Shown: one piece after another, positions 33,519-46,965 of the stretch | Layout of the letters: each line of letters starts with the position of its first letter | How positions within the stretch are numbered: the stretch's first letter is position 1 | NCBI GenBank assembly: GCA_030765045.1 | Contig: CM060965.1 | Location: 149,161,374-149,225,373 of the forward strand | DNA length: 64,000 bases | Direction of reading: 5' to 3' | Source: Tenodera sinensis | Taxonomy: Eukaryota > Arthropoda > Insecta > Mantodea > Mantidae | Position numbers and translations under genes: made by a program | The notes under the pieces: model-generated | Database searches by the model: none | What the model was told of the DNA's origin: nothing | The model's input: the letters and a program-made list of their open reading frames with translations, nothing else

Positions 33519-33944
33519 TAAAAGTAGTTTGACATTTTTGTAACATAATATTTTGTGAACCTAAATGTGGGTATTATGTTCAACTTACCGAGGTTTGAGT
33601 TCCTACCAAATGAATGGCCAGACATGTACACCAAAATAAGGAATTACAATACAGCACTGAAAGTGGTTTTATTCTTATCATTTATCCTATAAGAATGTGA
33701 GTCATCGTTGTTCTGCTGAAGCTGGTCTAGACAGATTGAATCTCTTTATCTTGCTCTCGGCCAACGCAGTCACGTTTAGCTGGAGGACCACAAAATCATG
33801 TCTGTTTTGGCTGTGGAATACACAGGTCCATTAGAGGTATGCTGTTTTTCTTCAACATTTAGCTAATTGGAAGCCAATGAGTGGAATTTCAGTACCCCAC
33901 CACTTCCTTTGAGCATTTTTGCTTTCACTGCCTGCTTAACATTA

Positions 33945-34885
33945 AGACAGGGGAGTACCTATCATATACCACACAAAAATTCGATACAGAAGTTTCATCG
34001 GAAATACAGGTTTTGAGGCTTCCTGGACCCAAAAAAAAAAAAAGCATTTTTGGACAAAGATGTGTGTATATCTGCCTGTGTGCGTGATCATCTGACTGTA
34101 TATCTGTGAACAGCATAATTAAAAAACGAATAGTCGGTTAAATACCATTTTTGGTATTTAAGTTAAGCAATTTCCGAGCATACGACATGTGGATTTCAAC
34201 AAACTATACCTTTATATGGAACATCTTTCAAATAAATAAATGAATATTTTGTTGTTTAACGACGCTGTCAATTGCTAGGATCACATCAGCGTCGCCGGTG
34301 TGCCGGAGTTTTGTCCCGCAGGAGTTCTTTTACATGCCAGTAGATCTACTGACATGGAGCTGTCGTTTTTAAGCACACTTACCATCGGTCTGTGCCGGAT
34401 TAAAACCCGCGACTTCGGTCAAACCCACTGAGCCACCCAGACCGACAACATCTTTCAAAGTTTCGATTCTTTCAAAAATGACTTTAACAATTTGACTAAA
34501 TTACCATATGTTAAAGTACTTTCATGATAAATAAAACGTATATCTTCAATTTTCTGGGAATAATATCGAAGTTATCTTCGTCTTGAATGATTTATGCATA
34601 ACTGTTAAACGTAAGAGACAGAAATATATTGCTACACAAAAAGGCATCTCTAGTTAAAGCATACGGTTTATGTCAAATACATTTTTTGTGGACTTAACCA
34701 TTTTTGAGATATTCCTTCTTATTGATTTTAATTGGTTTTCTGAAATAGGGTCGGTTTTCCTTTTTTTATATCTGTGGAAAGAGAAGGGAATATTAAGGCC
34801 ATTGCATAGTAACCAACTCTTAAAAGATTTGACTATCACTTCAGCCTACTGTATTCCTCTATTCCTCTAAGGAATAGGTAAGTAG
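33945..34885 (-). mobile_element. Family A copy A7, split by a SINE-3
   Basis: Reversed family A blocks run across the stretch: CACAAAAATTCGATACAGAA, ATACAGGTTTTGAGGCTTCC, AACGAATAGTCGGTTAAATA, then after the SINE TTTCAAAAATGACTTTAACA, ATGCATAACTGTTAAACGTA, CTTAACCATTTTTGAGATAT and TTAAAAGATTTGACTATCAC. The SINE-3 at 34233-34446 interrupts it. Confidence 0.85.
34233..34446 (-). mobile_element. SINE-3 inserted in family A, with 13-bp target duplication
   Basis: The element is bounded by perfect direct repeats AACATCTTTCAAA at 34220-34232 and 34447-34459. On the plus strand its reversed tail TTTTGTTGTTTAACGACGCT comes first, then GGATCACATCAGCGTCGCCG, GGAGTTCTTTTACATGCCAG and the tRNA head (GGATTAAAACCCGCGACTTC, CACTGAGCCACCCAGACC). 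The length is about 214 bp. The exact duplication shows retroposition after family A was already in place. Confidence 0.9.
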
Positions 34886-35508
34886 CAAGAAAAATTACAC
34901 TTCATCTTTGAATTATTGTACAAATTGAAATACTTTGATTGTTCAGGGGAGGGACTGACTATTTGCTAGCATCTGAACGTGTCATTGCCATCAGTATGCA
35001 ACCTTGACTTCACTGATCAGTGTACATAGTGATCCCCATGTGTTCGTGGTTGCAGAACCAACTAACAAGTACAGTAATCTATTTGCTGTAAAGTATTAAT
35101 TATTAACTGACAGAAACTGAACAAATTGGCACAGACACTGATTAAGACTACATATTACTGTTAACCATTTAGCGCTTAAATTCCATAGTATGATATACGG
35201 CGCACAATTAATTCATTGGTTGTTATAACCATTTCACAAAGAGATGAGAGAGGAGGTGGGTGGGAGATAACGATACATAGGGCAGATATATTGAGAACAT
35301 GTAATGCAGAATTTGGAAACAAGGCTTGTGTAATGGTATAAGAAATTCAGAATTTTTAAACGCTACCCGCAATGAAGCTGAAAATAATGTGACAATTGTG
35401 CAGAAAAAACATAGGCAAATGAATGTAACTAGGTGCATAAAAGAAAATGTATGAAAAGATAAATGAGGGCAAGAAACTAGGCGTCATGGAAAATTACGGT
35501 AAATGGCA

Positions 35509-35509
<1 letters not shown>
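34886..35509. other. Unassigned AT-rich DNA
   Basis: No supported feature. Confidence 0.4.
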
Positions 35510-36248
<739 letters not shown>

Positions 36249-36396
36249 TCACATTTACAACTTTTTAATGCCCATAGACCTGTGGAATTCCAAAAACAGA
36301 AGTAAAATCGCCTTAACCTTAGAAATTGTGCAGGTAAAATCTTCAGCGCTCACGGATAACGTATAAAACGTGACAGTACTACGTGAGTGTTACGAA

Positions 36397-36413
36397 TCTC
36401 ATTCCTGACACCA
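36397..36413 (-). promoter_or_regulatory. Putative tRNA-Leu primer-binding site of an LTR retrotransposon
   Basis: On the minus strand, one base after the LTR end CACA, comes TGGTGTCAGGAATGAGA. The first 11 bases complement the CCA-tailed 3' end of a eukaryotic tRNA-Leu with acceptor GTCAGGA. The position, immediately beside an LTR terminus, is that of a primer-binding site. The family assignment is inference. Confidence 0.65.
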
Positions 36414-36414
36414 G

Positions 36415-36808
36415 TGTGACAAAGACTACAAAATCCAGTCCAGTTATTTGTCTATCGCTTTATCCTTCTTCTAAACTTCTGCACAAAAACATAGTTCTCT
36501 TCTCGACGTTAACACAGTTAACGTGATATTACAACTCACAACTATTTTCTTCCCATAGGTTGACTCAGTCCTTTCACTGTCTTTTTCACTTTCTCTGTCT
36601 CTCATACACTACCACCGACTATACAATCGTCCAATAGTCATTACAACTTCTTCACTTCGACGTGATGTATCTTTCACGACGACACTACCACACACACAAC
36701 TGTCTCACACTCACAGAAACACTGAGCGACTCTTATCTGTAACTCTCCTCTGCTGCTTCCTCGTCTCTTTAAATAGTGGGGATGACGTCACAGGTCCTTT
36801 CTGGAACT
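36415..36808 (-). mobile_element. LTR retrotransposon LTR, truncated 5' part
   Basis: Similar along about 390 bp to the solo LTR at 57506-58038. Minus-strand landmarks are GACGTCATCCCCACTATTTAAAG (TATA-like), GAAGTGAAGAAGTTG, GAGAAAGTGAAAAAGACAGT, GTGAGTTGTAAT and a terminus TTTGTCACA next to the primer-binding site. It stops at the GGAC/GGAT array, so the first third of the LTR is missing. The internal region seen is only 36300-36414. Confidence 0.75.
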
Positions 36809-36810
36809 TC

Positions 36811-36941
36811 CAGACAGACAGACAGACGGACGGACGGACGGACGGACGGACGGACGGACGGATGGACGGATGGATGGACGGATGGACGGACGGACGGACG
36901 GACGGACGGACGGATGGACGGACGGATGGATGGACGGATGG

Positions 36942-36977
<36 letters not shown>

Positions 36978-36980
36978 ATA
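36811..36980. repeat. (GACA)/(GGAC)/(GGAT)n tetranucleotide array
   Basis: Three GACA units, then GGAC units mixed with GGAT. GGAT dominates at the right end where the array meets the R1-like 3' end (reversed ATCCATCC tail). The poly-Thr/Asp/Gly and Pro/Ser/Ile frames are artefacts. Confidence 0.97.
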
Positions 36981-37239
36981 ATCTGCATTTATTAATCCTG
37001 ATACCTAATTTTTTACATCAGGATAGTTAATTATTATATTGGTTACATCACATTTAAAAAATTTTTAACATTCCTTTAACAATATTTATGTTGCAGAAAA
37101 TGAAAACTAAATATTAACATAACACTTAATCTAAACAAGTAAGTTAATAATGTACATATGATTTGTTATATAGTTTGTCTTCTTCCTCTTAGAGAACCTA
37201 CATAATGTTTCCTTCAACTATTGGGGTGTCGACTCTTTG
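36981..37239 (-). mobile_element. 3' UTR of the R1-like retrotransposon
   Basis: AT-rich minus-strand sequence between the stop of the frame at 37240 and the ATCC tail array. It reads ...GGATTAATAAATGCAGATTA then ATCC repeats. The AATAAA in it could act as a polyadenylation signal (inference). Confidence 0.55.
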
Positions 37240-37917
37240 TTAATGATTAGTTCTAATTGTTTTAGGTGTATTCAGCCTTATGGATCTTCTTGGAGTATTT
37301 GATGCAGCAATAGGTTGGATGTGTATTGGTCTTGATCTTCTGTATTCCGTGATTACTTGTTGCGATATTTTATTAGTTAGAATTTGTAGGCTCTTCAATA
37401 AGTTTTTATTTAATAGTATTTCTTGCAAAGTATAGTCTTGTATTGCTAGTCGTTCGTTTTCTACTAATTCTGAACATTTTACACACTCCAATATATTGTG
37501 TTCCGGCGTATCTATAGTTTCACAGGTCTCACAGATGTTCGTAGGAGATTTATTTATTTTGTAAAAATAGGTGTTGTATGGGCCATGTCCAGTCAAGAAA
37601 TGAATTAGTCCTTCTGTTGGATTCAGATGCTTTATTTTTAATCTTTTATTTATTTTAGGGAATATATTGTAGACTCTTCTCACTTCTTTGATGTTATCCC
37701 ATTCGTTTTGCCAATCTCTTAAAAGAGCTCTTTTTATGTCCACTTTGGTTTGACAATTTATTCCTATTATATCCTTTACTTTTTCAGATTTTTCTTTTCT
37801 CAACCAGATACACGCCGGTCGCCGGATGCCTCTCAAGGGTTCCAGCAATCCTTTCTTAAGCACCGCGCTTAATAATAATGCAGTATTACTATATGCCAGT
37901 TTATTGACACTCTTGGT
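37240..37917 (-). pseudogene. R1/LOA-like non-LTR retrotransposon ORF2 C-terminus, 5'-truncated
   Basis: A stop-free minus frame of over 220 codons. From its N-terminal side: VNKLAYSNTALLLSAVLKKG, RALLRDWQNEWDNIKEVRRV, KHLNPTEGLIHFLTGHGPYN then TYFYKINKSP, and NICETCETIDTPEHNILECV. The order W---W (post-polymerase linker), LTGHG-Y--Y-, then a C-X2-C-X7-H-X4-C zinc motif matches the C-terminal end of R1/I/LOA-type ORF2 proteins. The polymerase domain is missing because of 5' truncation, and a stop lies at about 37920. The longest real-protein frame in the window; no ATG opens it (the apparent start is GTG), so it is a fragment and not a gene. Confidence 0.85.
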
Positions 37918-37920
37918 CTA

Positions 37921-38448
37921 ATTACCTAGGTTTCAAAAATTGTGTTTAGATCGCGAAAGCTAAGTTTCATAGGAATTGATCACACAATAACCAATTCTCT
38001 TGAACTAATAAAATAAACAGTTAATGCAGAATATAAAATGATACTGATCGCTCTTTGTAGATAGTTGTGGGAGTTTTCCTTAATGCAAAAACTTGAAACA
38101 AGACTAAGTTTGTTTTACAAAACATGAACTTGCTTTTGAACATTTGTGTGCTACATTACTAAGCTGCTAATCGCCCGTCTGAAGGCAATAGTAATTTACG
38201 GATTAAATGTCAAGGATATCAGAAATATGGCTTATTAATCTTATTTTTATCCTTAATTCTCGAATAAATCATGAAGCAATTATACTTAGAATGCCACTTT
38301 ATTAAAGCAACCTAGTCTTGTCACTGAATCAGTTAGGGCAACTGATTGAATACCTGTCTTTGATATCTGGTTTTATGTAAATAAATGAAGGTGAAATGTA
38401 GAACAAAGAACAGGTTTAACTCTCCATATCATGGTGCATAGAAAACAA
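37921..38448. other. Unassigned AT-rich DNA
   Basis: No supported feature. Confidence 0.4.
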
Positions 38449-38865
38449 ATCTGATTTGTTGCACTCACATGACTTTCTCTACTCTTATACAAACTATTCC
38501 TATAGGCGCCTATTACCGTACTTTGTGTTAATCGAGGTAAATATGTGCAGAAATTATTTTATTGCTAATCTTCCTGTAGATACAAGGGGGATATGGAAAT
38601 ACAGGGATTTAAACGATGGTCAAATATTTTAAGAGCACACCTGGTGGCATGTGATGCTTTAAATTTCCAATCTCTAATATAAACAACTGAAGAGCGAGTT
38701 CGCATTTAAAAAATAAGTATTGGAAAATTCAAATAAGGAGAAATATCTCGGAAATGGTTCATTGCACAAGAAGAAGTGGGGGGAGGCGGGGGGGGGGGGG
38801 GGGAGAAAGAAATTGTGTGTTTTAACGAGATGCACATTATTTTGTGTAGTAAGATTTTATTTAAG
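38449..38865 (+). mobile_element. Family A copy A8, 3' part replaced
   Basis: Starts AAATCTGATTTGTTGCACTC and follows the first half of copy A2: ACTTTCTCTACTCTTATACA, GAAATATCTCGGAAATGGTT, GAAATTGTGTGTTTTAACGA. It contains a G16 run (38788-38803) not present in other copies. It breaks off where the SINE-2 at 38867 begins. Confidence 0.85.
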
Positions 38866-38866
38866 G

Positions 38867-39130
38867 TGGCACCGTGACCGAGCGGTTAGACAATTCCCCT
38901 ACCAGCTAGGTGACCCGGGTTCGATCCCAGGGCGACGTCGGGCGGATTTTCTCCGGTTTCTCCGGTTTCCCCCGATTGCTCCATCACGTTTCCATTCATC
39001 GATTTCTACTGCATTTCCTATCATCCTTTTCCTCACTATCATAGCTAGTGCTTGCTGACCACCCGCTTCCAGGTCTTCACTCTCGGTCGTGCTCTAACTT
39101 GAGCCTCTCATTACTAAGTCTCATCATGCT
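38867..39130 (+). mobile_element. SINE-2 copy with good tRNA-like head
   Basis: The head GTGGCACCGTGACCGAGCGG (A box) is followed by GGTGACCCGGGTTCGATCCC (B box), then the SINE-2 body GATTTTCTCCGGTTTCTCCG, GATTGCTCCATCACGTTTCC and TTTCCTATCATCC. The usual GAGGGTAATCAG tail is not found, so the 3' end is truncated or diverged. Confidence 0.8.
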
Positions 39131-39273
39131 TTTGTAACTAGTGCTATAAATATTCATTATATAGCTCTTTTGAAGTATTTTCATATTACATCTCAATCTT
39201 ACTGTGAAATAACACTTCCTACACTTGCGCTATAACTATTCTGAAGATTAAGCATATCCGAAGTGAGCTAAAC

Positions 39274-40264
39274 CAGAGATATTCAACCTTCTTCTTAGGG
39301 TTACAAAACATTTAAAATAACCATACAGTTAGTATGACGAGTCTTCTGAATGATCACAAATAACGAATCATATTTCAGCCAGAGACATTTAAATTGTCTT
39401 CTGTTCAAGAATACATTTTGCTTACCTTGCCGTTTAGTTAGTATTGGTGATGGACTTTGGAAACACTGCAAACTACCTATAAAATCTCAGTTTACAGTTT
39501 CTGAAGTACTTTCCAGAAATTAATAAAGACGATAATATACTAGCCTGGATTAAAAATCCGTTTTGCATCACCGCCATGAGCTCCTCTGATCTTCCCATAG
39601 AATTAAAAAAAAAAAAGTATTTTGGAAATGTTTGTTGACATTCACTGAAAGTAAAAGTCGAAAACATGTCAATCTGTGATTTCTGGTATTATGCACGCAA
39701 ACAGTACACTGAAGTCAGTCTTCCATTACCCTCTATTATTTCTGTGAGCTGCATTGACAGCAATCAAAACGAAACAAAGAAATCTCTTGAATCTCTATTG
39801 ATACTCGCATTAACGAAGATTCACCCACGAATAGAGGACCTGGTGTCCAGAAAAGAAGCTCAGCCGTCTCATTAACTGATCAGAAACATACATATTCATA
39901 TCTCGTTTGAGTGTCTGCTATCTGTAACCTAGTTTCTGTATTTATTTTATACATTTATAGCACAACACTTCTTTTTGTAGTATTTAATAAATTATTTTAG
40001 ATATAGTTAGGTATAATTTTAATTAAGGATAACTCTAGGGCTTGGCCTAGGGCTAAATGGAATCTAATGGCTAAACCGATGTTTGGGAGAAAGTTGAAAT
40101 TAAATTTTTGGACAAAAATTTGGATTTTGATGGGAGGAGAGGTCTGCTGCCCATTTTATTTAAATCGGCTGTTTTAAAACATTTTGATGGGTTTATATGG
40201 GTACAGGCTGGAATGGAAAATTATCTTTGGGGGTACGAGGAAAAAGAAAGGTTGAGTACCACTG
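39274..40264 (+). mobile_element. hAT-superfamily transposon, internally deleted
   Basis: The left end CAGAGATATTCAACCTTCTT and the right end (reversed CAGTGGTACTCAACCTTTCT) are inverted repeats of the CAGTGGT-CTCAACC hAT type. The 8-bp flanks AGCTAAAC (39266-39273) and ACCTAAGC (40265-40272) agree at 6 of 8 positions, as expected for an old hAT target duplication. The body is 991 bp and carries a decayed transposase C-terminus. A SINE-3 sits 24 bp beyond its right end. Confidence 0.85.
39505..39876 (+). pseudogene. hAT transposase C-terminal (dimerisation) domain, decayed
   Basis: Plus-strand frames give EINKDDNILAWIKNPFCITA then SSDLPIELKKKKYFGN, then CDFWYYARKQYTEVSLPLPS. After a shift comes ALTAIKTKQRNLLNL and, back in the first frame, ESLLILALTKIHPRIEDLVS then RKEAQPSH and a stop. 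This matches the ZBED/Charlie-like hAT C-terminus: W-RNPF, LP--L-EE, FW------YP-LS, FSAL--IKTK-RNRL, L--AL-KI-PRI--L---KQAQ-SH. The LC--GFS step is damaged and at least one frameshift is present. The N-terminal BED finger and most of the catalytic core are absent. Confidence 0.8.
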
Positions 40265-40288
40265 ACCTAAGCCTTAACGAATGTAATT

Positions 40289-40480
40289 GGTCTGGATGGC
40301 TCAGTTGGTTAGACGCTGGCCTACTGATCCCAAGGTTGTGGGTTCAAATCCGACCCAGACCTATGATTTTTAGATTTACTGGCATGTAAGAGAACTCCTG
40401 TGAGACGAAATTCCGACACACCGCCGACTCTGATGTGATAATAGCAATTGACAGTGTCGTTAAACAACAAAATAATTTAA
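40289..40480 (+). mobile_element. SINE-3, best copy
   Basis: The head GGTCTGGATGGCTCAGTTGG (A box), then TTGTGGGTTCAAATCCGACC (B box) and CCCAGACC, which pairs with the first bases like an acceptor stem. Then come TTACTGGCATGTAAGAGAAC, CTCTGATGTGATAATAGCAA and the tail GTCGTTAAACAACAAAATAA. About 192 bp. The anticodon arm does not fold, so it is not a working tRNA. The orientation is direct, confirming the reversed copies at 19755 and 34233. Confidence 0.88.
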
Positions 40481-40549
40481 TGAAAATGCGTTTCTTAAGT
40501 TGCCGTTTGCAGTTCTACGATGAGGTTGTCAGATCGAAAACAGTTTTAA

Positions 40550-41135
40550 CGGAAGGACGTCAAAGCTGGCCGTGATTGAGACAAACAATGCATCGTAGCA
40601 TGTGGAAGACACTGCCAAATGCGGGCCTCAGACATTCCATGCCCACATGTGGAATGCCAAGCGTTCGGCATTGACATTGCGGCATTGTTCGGGTGTGGCT
40701 AGCTGTTCCACTAGCCTGCACTCTTCAGGCAAGACACCGGAGTTAACGTGGCTTGGCTTGCGTGGCTTGCCTGGCTTGCCTGCTCCTCCAGCTAGAACTT
40801 TTCTTTTCGTTATCATCAGATTCTCCATAGCGGCAGGTTCCGGTGTAACGGCTTGAAACAAAAGCCAAGGAAGGCCTGCACCTCCCACACTGCCTAAGAG
40901 AATGCTTGCACAACGTTGCGTAAGACTCCGAACCGTTTTGTTTCAGGAACTTTCCCTGCGCATCTATGTGCTTCTAGGACCTCGACAAACGGCTTGCAGA
41001 GACAGCAGCATAACGCACAGGAGCAACAAGGAATCGGGGTCAGGACATGCCCTCCGGCCCACGGTTCGTCATTAACTGACGGGAGTGGCAACACCGAACT
41101 CCCTCTGGATGATGCGGTCCTTCTTGAGTGACCAA
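40550..41135. other. GC-rich unassigned block, possible old exon region or repeat
   Basis: Clearly richer in G, C and CpG than its flanks for about 600 bp. Open frames occur on both strands (40602-40856 and 40916-41131 plus; 40628-40888 and 40894-41145 minus), none with a recognisable domain. The plus strand has a fair splice-acceptor-like CGTTTTGTTTCAG at about 40932-40944 and a tandem TGGCTTGC run (40751-40782). Without homology I do not call a gene. Confidence 0.3.
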
Positions 41136-43433
41136 ACTGATTCAATTCAAGACTCTATTCCTCTAACAAAGACATTAATGAGAATATCATTCTGTTTCAC
41201 CAGAGCAGCGCTTACCGAAAGCTATTCGCCCTGTAGGATAATTCTTACACACTTAAAACCAATTTATAGGCCATTTGACATCTTTAAAATATAACACCAA
41301 GAGCTAATTAACCAGGTCAAAGATTGTTCCCTTATTTCTATGAATATTGACGTTAGGGCAAGTTTCTTCCTTTGTTAACAGCATTGTGAGCTTTTGATGA
41401 AATGACGGTTTTAAGCGGCAAACGAGAAATACTCTGGAAATCTCCTGAGACCATATGTGATATCTTTCAAAACATAACAAAGGATTAAGGGAAGGTAAAC
41501 GCTGTACCCTGACTTACACATTAATTCAGAAGCTATATTTTTTAAAAGGAAGGTATGTTTATTTCTCAATTATGCTATCTTCGGATTACAAATTATCACG
41601 AATTATTTATTTGAAAATAATTAATTATGTTATTTATTAACACCCTTTTAGACTTACAAAGGAACAAATTTTTTCTGTGAAATTGTGCAGAATTCACAGT
41701 AGAACATTGCAGAGACAGTAACATTTTTAAAAATATATTCAAAATACGTTTGCAGTGCTAAAATGTATATAAAATTAAAGAGGGTACTTCTATTAATAAA
41801 ATTGTAGGGCAAAACAAAGTGTAATGTTTTAAATGCAATTAATAAAAACGTAATTTGGTAGCTAGTACAATGTACTATTAACAATACGAATGTAATGTAA
41901 AAGGAACTTTATTGCGTCGCATGTGTTATTTTGGTTTGTTTACTCAGAAACCTTTTGTAAAGCTTAGTTCTTCGTTCTGAGTCCACAGTTAGGTGACAGA
42001 GCAGTAGGATGGAAGATAACTAAGCATAAATTTAAAACATTTTACTGATACCGGAACTTCAGGGTATTGCTGCTGCTAGAATTGCTAATTCCTGTTGCAT
42101 TGTCTGTTAACCATGTTCACGTGAGGTTTATTGTTTGATACGCAGTTGACGTCAGACGGTATCAGTGGCGACGGGGTTGCACCCAAGTGCATTAACTTGC
42201 TCTGAAGGAAGTAGTTTAATGGACTACGTGGTCTAGCTTTACCGGAATGGATGATAAGGCTTACAATATCCATTACCGTCACATCACATCAGTTCTAGGT
42301 GAACTGGAAACCTACTTGAATGCATTAACTTAGAGTTAAAACATTCAAAACCCATTTTGTCGTTTCTATTTAGTCTCTACTTAAAAAGTGATCCATTTAC
42401 AGTTAACATTTTCTGTGTTGCTCTCGTTTTTAGAGATAATGCGATGGCTGTCAAAGATATAAGCGTCAGTGAAATACATTGAAACTTAACTCGGGAGGAA
42501 GATGACTTTACGTCTTGTATATGTGTTAATTAAAGAAAACTTCTTTTCTGTGCTTAAATTTTATAAAATTTTAGCAGTTGCATTTTCGAATAACGCTACT
42601 TATATAGCCTCTTGAAGAAATGGAAATCTAACGTAATTTAATAAAAATCTGAAGCTGAAAATGCAATCCTTGCAAGTATTTCTATTCTCTAGCTTTACTT
42701 CCTGCTGTCAGCTGAGAATAAACTCTCACACGCTGAGATGCCACTATAATGATTTTATAATTGAGTTTCAAAATATTAAGAATAAATATTTTTCCAATAG
42801 TTGAAAATTTATTTCCATACAAAGCACATTCTTGTACTAAGCAATACGCCATGGGACATCACAGTTTTACATCTTCGGTGGTTGTAAGTTTAATATTTTA
42901 GAATATATATTACTTAAACATTGCAGACCATAATGTTGAATTGAAAATGCTCTGCACTTGAATGTCTGTTTTGGTTGCGAGTGAAGAAACATTGTAATTC
43001 GCTGGACTTAATTATCATATCAGGTTCGTGTCCTGTTCATAGACGAACAGTCCAAGCATTCATTTGGAAAGCAAGTGGCTTTCAATTTGATTTACATAAT
43101 ACAAAATAAACTCACTAATATTGGAAGTCAACTGTCAGCAAGTCACTGTTTATTGACTCTTTAACTCAGAGGTAGGCAAAAGCGGATTCATGAATCCATG
43201 TGATTCGTGAGCCTTAACTATGCAACACAACGGTGCACATCCCTCTTCCTTAGTTGATTTCAGGAGTCCATAGGTCACTTAGCGACCGGTTTCAGTAGAG
43301 GAATTATCGTACACCTATTGTCAACATCGTCTACTTCATTTGTAACAACACATCACGTGGATTTCTTTGAACCAACTTCGAACGGCTTTATTGTAGATAC
43401 AACGCATGCAACGAAAAAAACTAGTGTTTTCTG
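41136..43433. other. Unassigned AT-rich DNA
   Basis: More than 2 kb with no supported coding or repeat feature. A 14-bp perfect palindrome, GGATTCATGAATCC, lies at about 43183-43196. Confidence 0.4.
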
Positions 43434-45428
<1,995 letters not shown>

Positions 45429-45668
45429 AGCCAAGGTCGTTAAGGCATGAGCCGTGAAGAGGAAGTATGCGGTTCAAATCCCTCTAGGATCGTCTTTACT
45501 GACCTAAGGTTTTATCAAGGTTCTACTTAGTCATAACTAGCACACGCCGGGGAGGTTCTCTAAGCCTAGGCCAGGAACGTTTGCTTCCCATGCTTCCTTT
45601 TCCAACTGTCATGGCACCTATGATGCCATCTGCAGTAAGAATGGGTATTAAACATCACTAAAACCAAA
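45429..45668 (+). mobile_element. SINE-6 copy
   Basis: CCAAGGTCGTTAAGGCATGA (A-box-like) and TGCGGTTCAAATCCCTCTAG (B box) at tRNA spacing form the head. The body holds CCGGGGAGGTTCTCTAAGCC and GATGCCATCTGCAGTAAGAA, and the tail ends GGTATTAAACATCACTAAAA. It is the only copy in this window. Confidence 0.65.
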
Positions 45669-46269
45669 GTACTTTAAAATCGAAACACTCCAGGTTACGA
45701 ACTTGTTTACTGCAGTGCTGAATTTAATATACGATATGATTAATACATTTATAGTTATTTTCCGTAGTGTGAAGCAGTTGTTGAGTAAAACCTTCCCTGC
45801 GCTGAATTGTTCTTTGTGTTATTAGAGCCCTTGAATCATTTAATACTCGTATAAAGAGGATTTACTGATAATGGGCAACGGATTCAACAAAATTGGAGCA
45901 ACTTAGTGAACAGGGGCCAATGTCATTACGCTTGTTACTATAGGCATTTACTAGTACAAACTACACCGTAGTAGACGCTTGATCAAAGCTGAAACGCATA
46001 AAACACAAAAAGTAATTATAATGAACTCTTAATCCTCATTTTACCCATATATGTTTTAATTTTATAAGTATTTACGACTATTCCTGGTTGACACATAAAT
46101 AAGCGATTGTCTTTTATTTATGTAGCTTGAAATAAAGTTCTCCTTTTACCGTTGTACAATGAATGACTTATTTGAATTTTACGATCTAAACGTCAATTTT
46201 TTGGTTTTATATATAACTAAGTCAGTTTTATAGTCATATATAAATAATGGGAAGGTTGACTCAGACTTA

Positions 46270-46353
46270 ACACATTTAATGCTGCGCCTATTACTCAAAC
46301 TACTGATCTTCAGCTCTGCGCATCTATGCTCTTATCCCTTGAGCTACCATCGC
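46270..46353 (-). mobile_element. Isolated tRNA-like head
   Basis: On the minus strand CGATGGTAGCTCAAGGGATA resembles an A box and CAGTAGTTTGAGTAATAGGC a decayed B box. It is probably a SINE remnant. Confidence 0.4.
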
Positions 46354-46416
46354 GAGATATCCCGGTGCGTTAACCCTTCTAATCAGATTAGGTAAATTGA
46401 TTCTTTTAAAGGTTTG

Positions 46417-46545
46417 TCCGGATAGCTAAATCAGATGACGACATTTAATGGACGTACGGCATCTCTCATGGTAGCACTGAAGTTAAAAGCATTAGCACGG
46501 CGAGCGAAAGATCCGTGTTTGAATTCCGGGAGTGGCACTGAATTT
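46417..46545 (+). mobile_element. Isolated tRNA-like head
   Basis: The B box GTGTTTGAATTCCGGGAGTG ends a stretch with GGCGAGCGAAAGATC. The A box is not clear. Probably a SINE remnant. Confidence 0.35.
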
Positions 46546-46965
46546 TTCAAGTAAAATTCAGCCCTCCAATTTACTAAGCACACATAGCTAATGTGAAAGA
46601 ACTATATATGATTAGTTTTTCATGTTTTATTTAAAGGTAATTTTAATCATGTTTAGAACATATATTCAGATATTATTTATAATTTGAGGGCTTTTTAGCA
46701 ATTTGTTTCTAGTTGAAGTACTGTACTTCCAAAGAAATTTCTTAATAGAGGATGAAAACATAATACATTCTACAAAATGTGAGATACATGGTATGTTTTG
46801 TAAACATTTACACAGAAGTGTTATAGAAATGATATTAGGAATACTTTAAAGACAGAAAAATAAAAAGTAAAGGTTTTCAAATTAGCTTTTGCGTCCAAAA
46901 TACTTTGAATCTTTATATTCAGTTACATACTGTAATAACGTTTGCTTTAGGTTAGGTTGTAAGCT

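Noticed and set aside
40289..40362. A functional tRNA gene
   Set aside because: Acceptor-like ends pair, but the anticodon arm cannot form and the sequence continues into a SINE body found in two other places.
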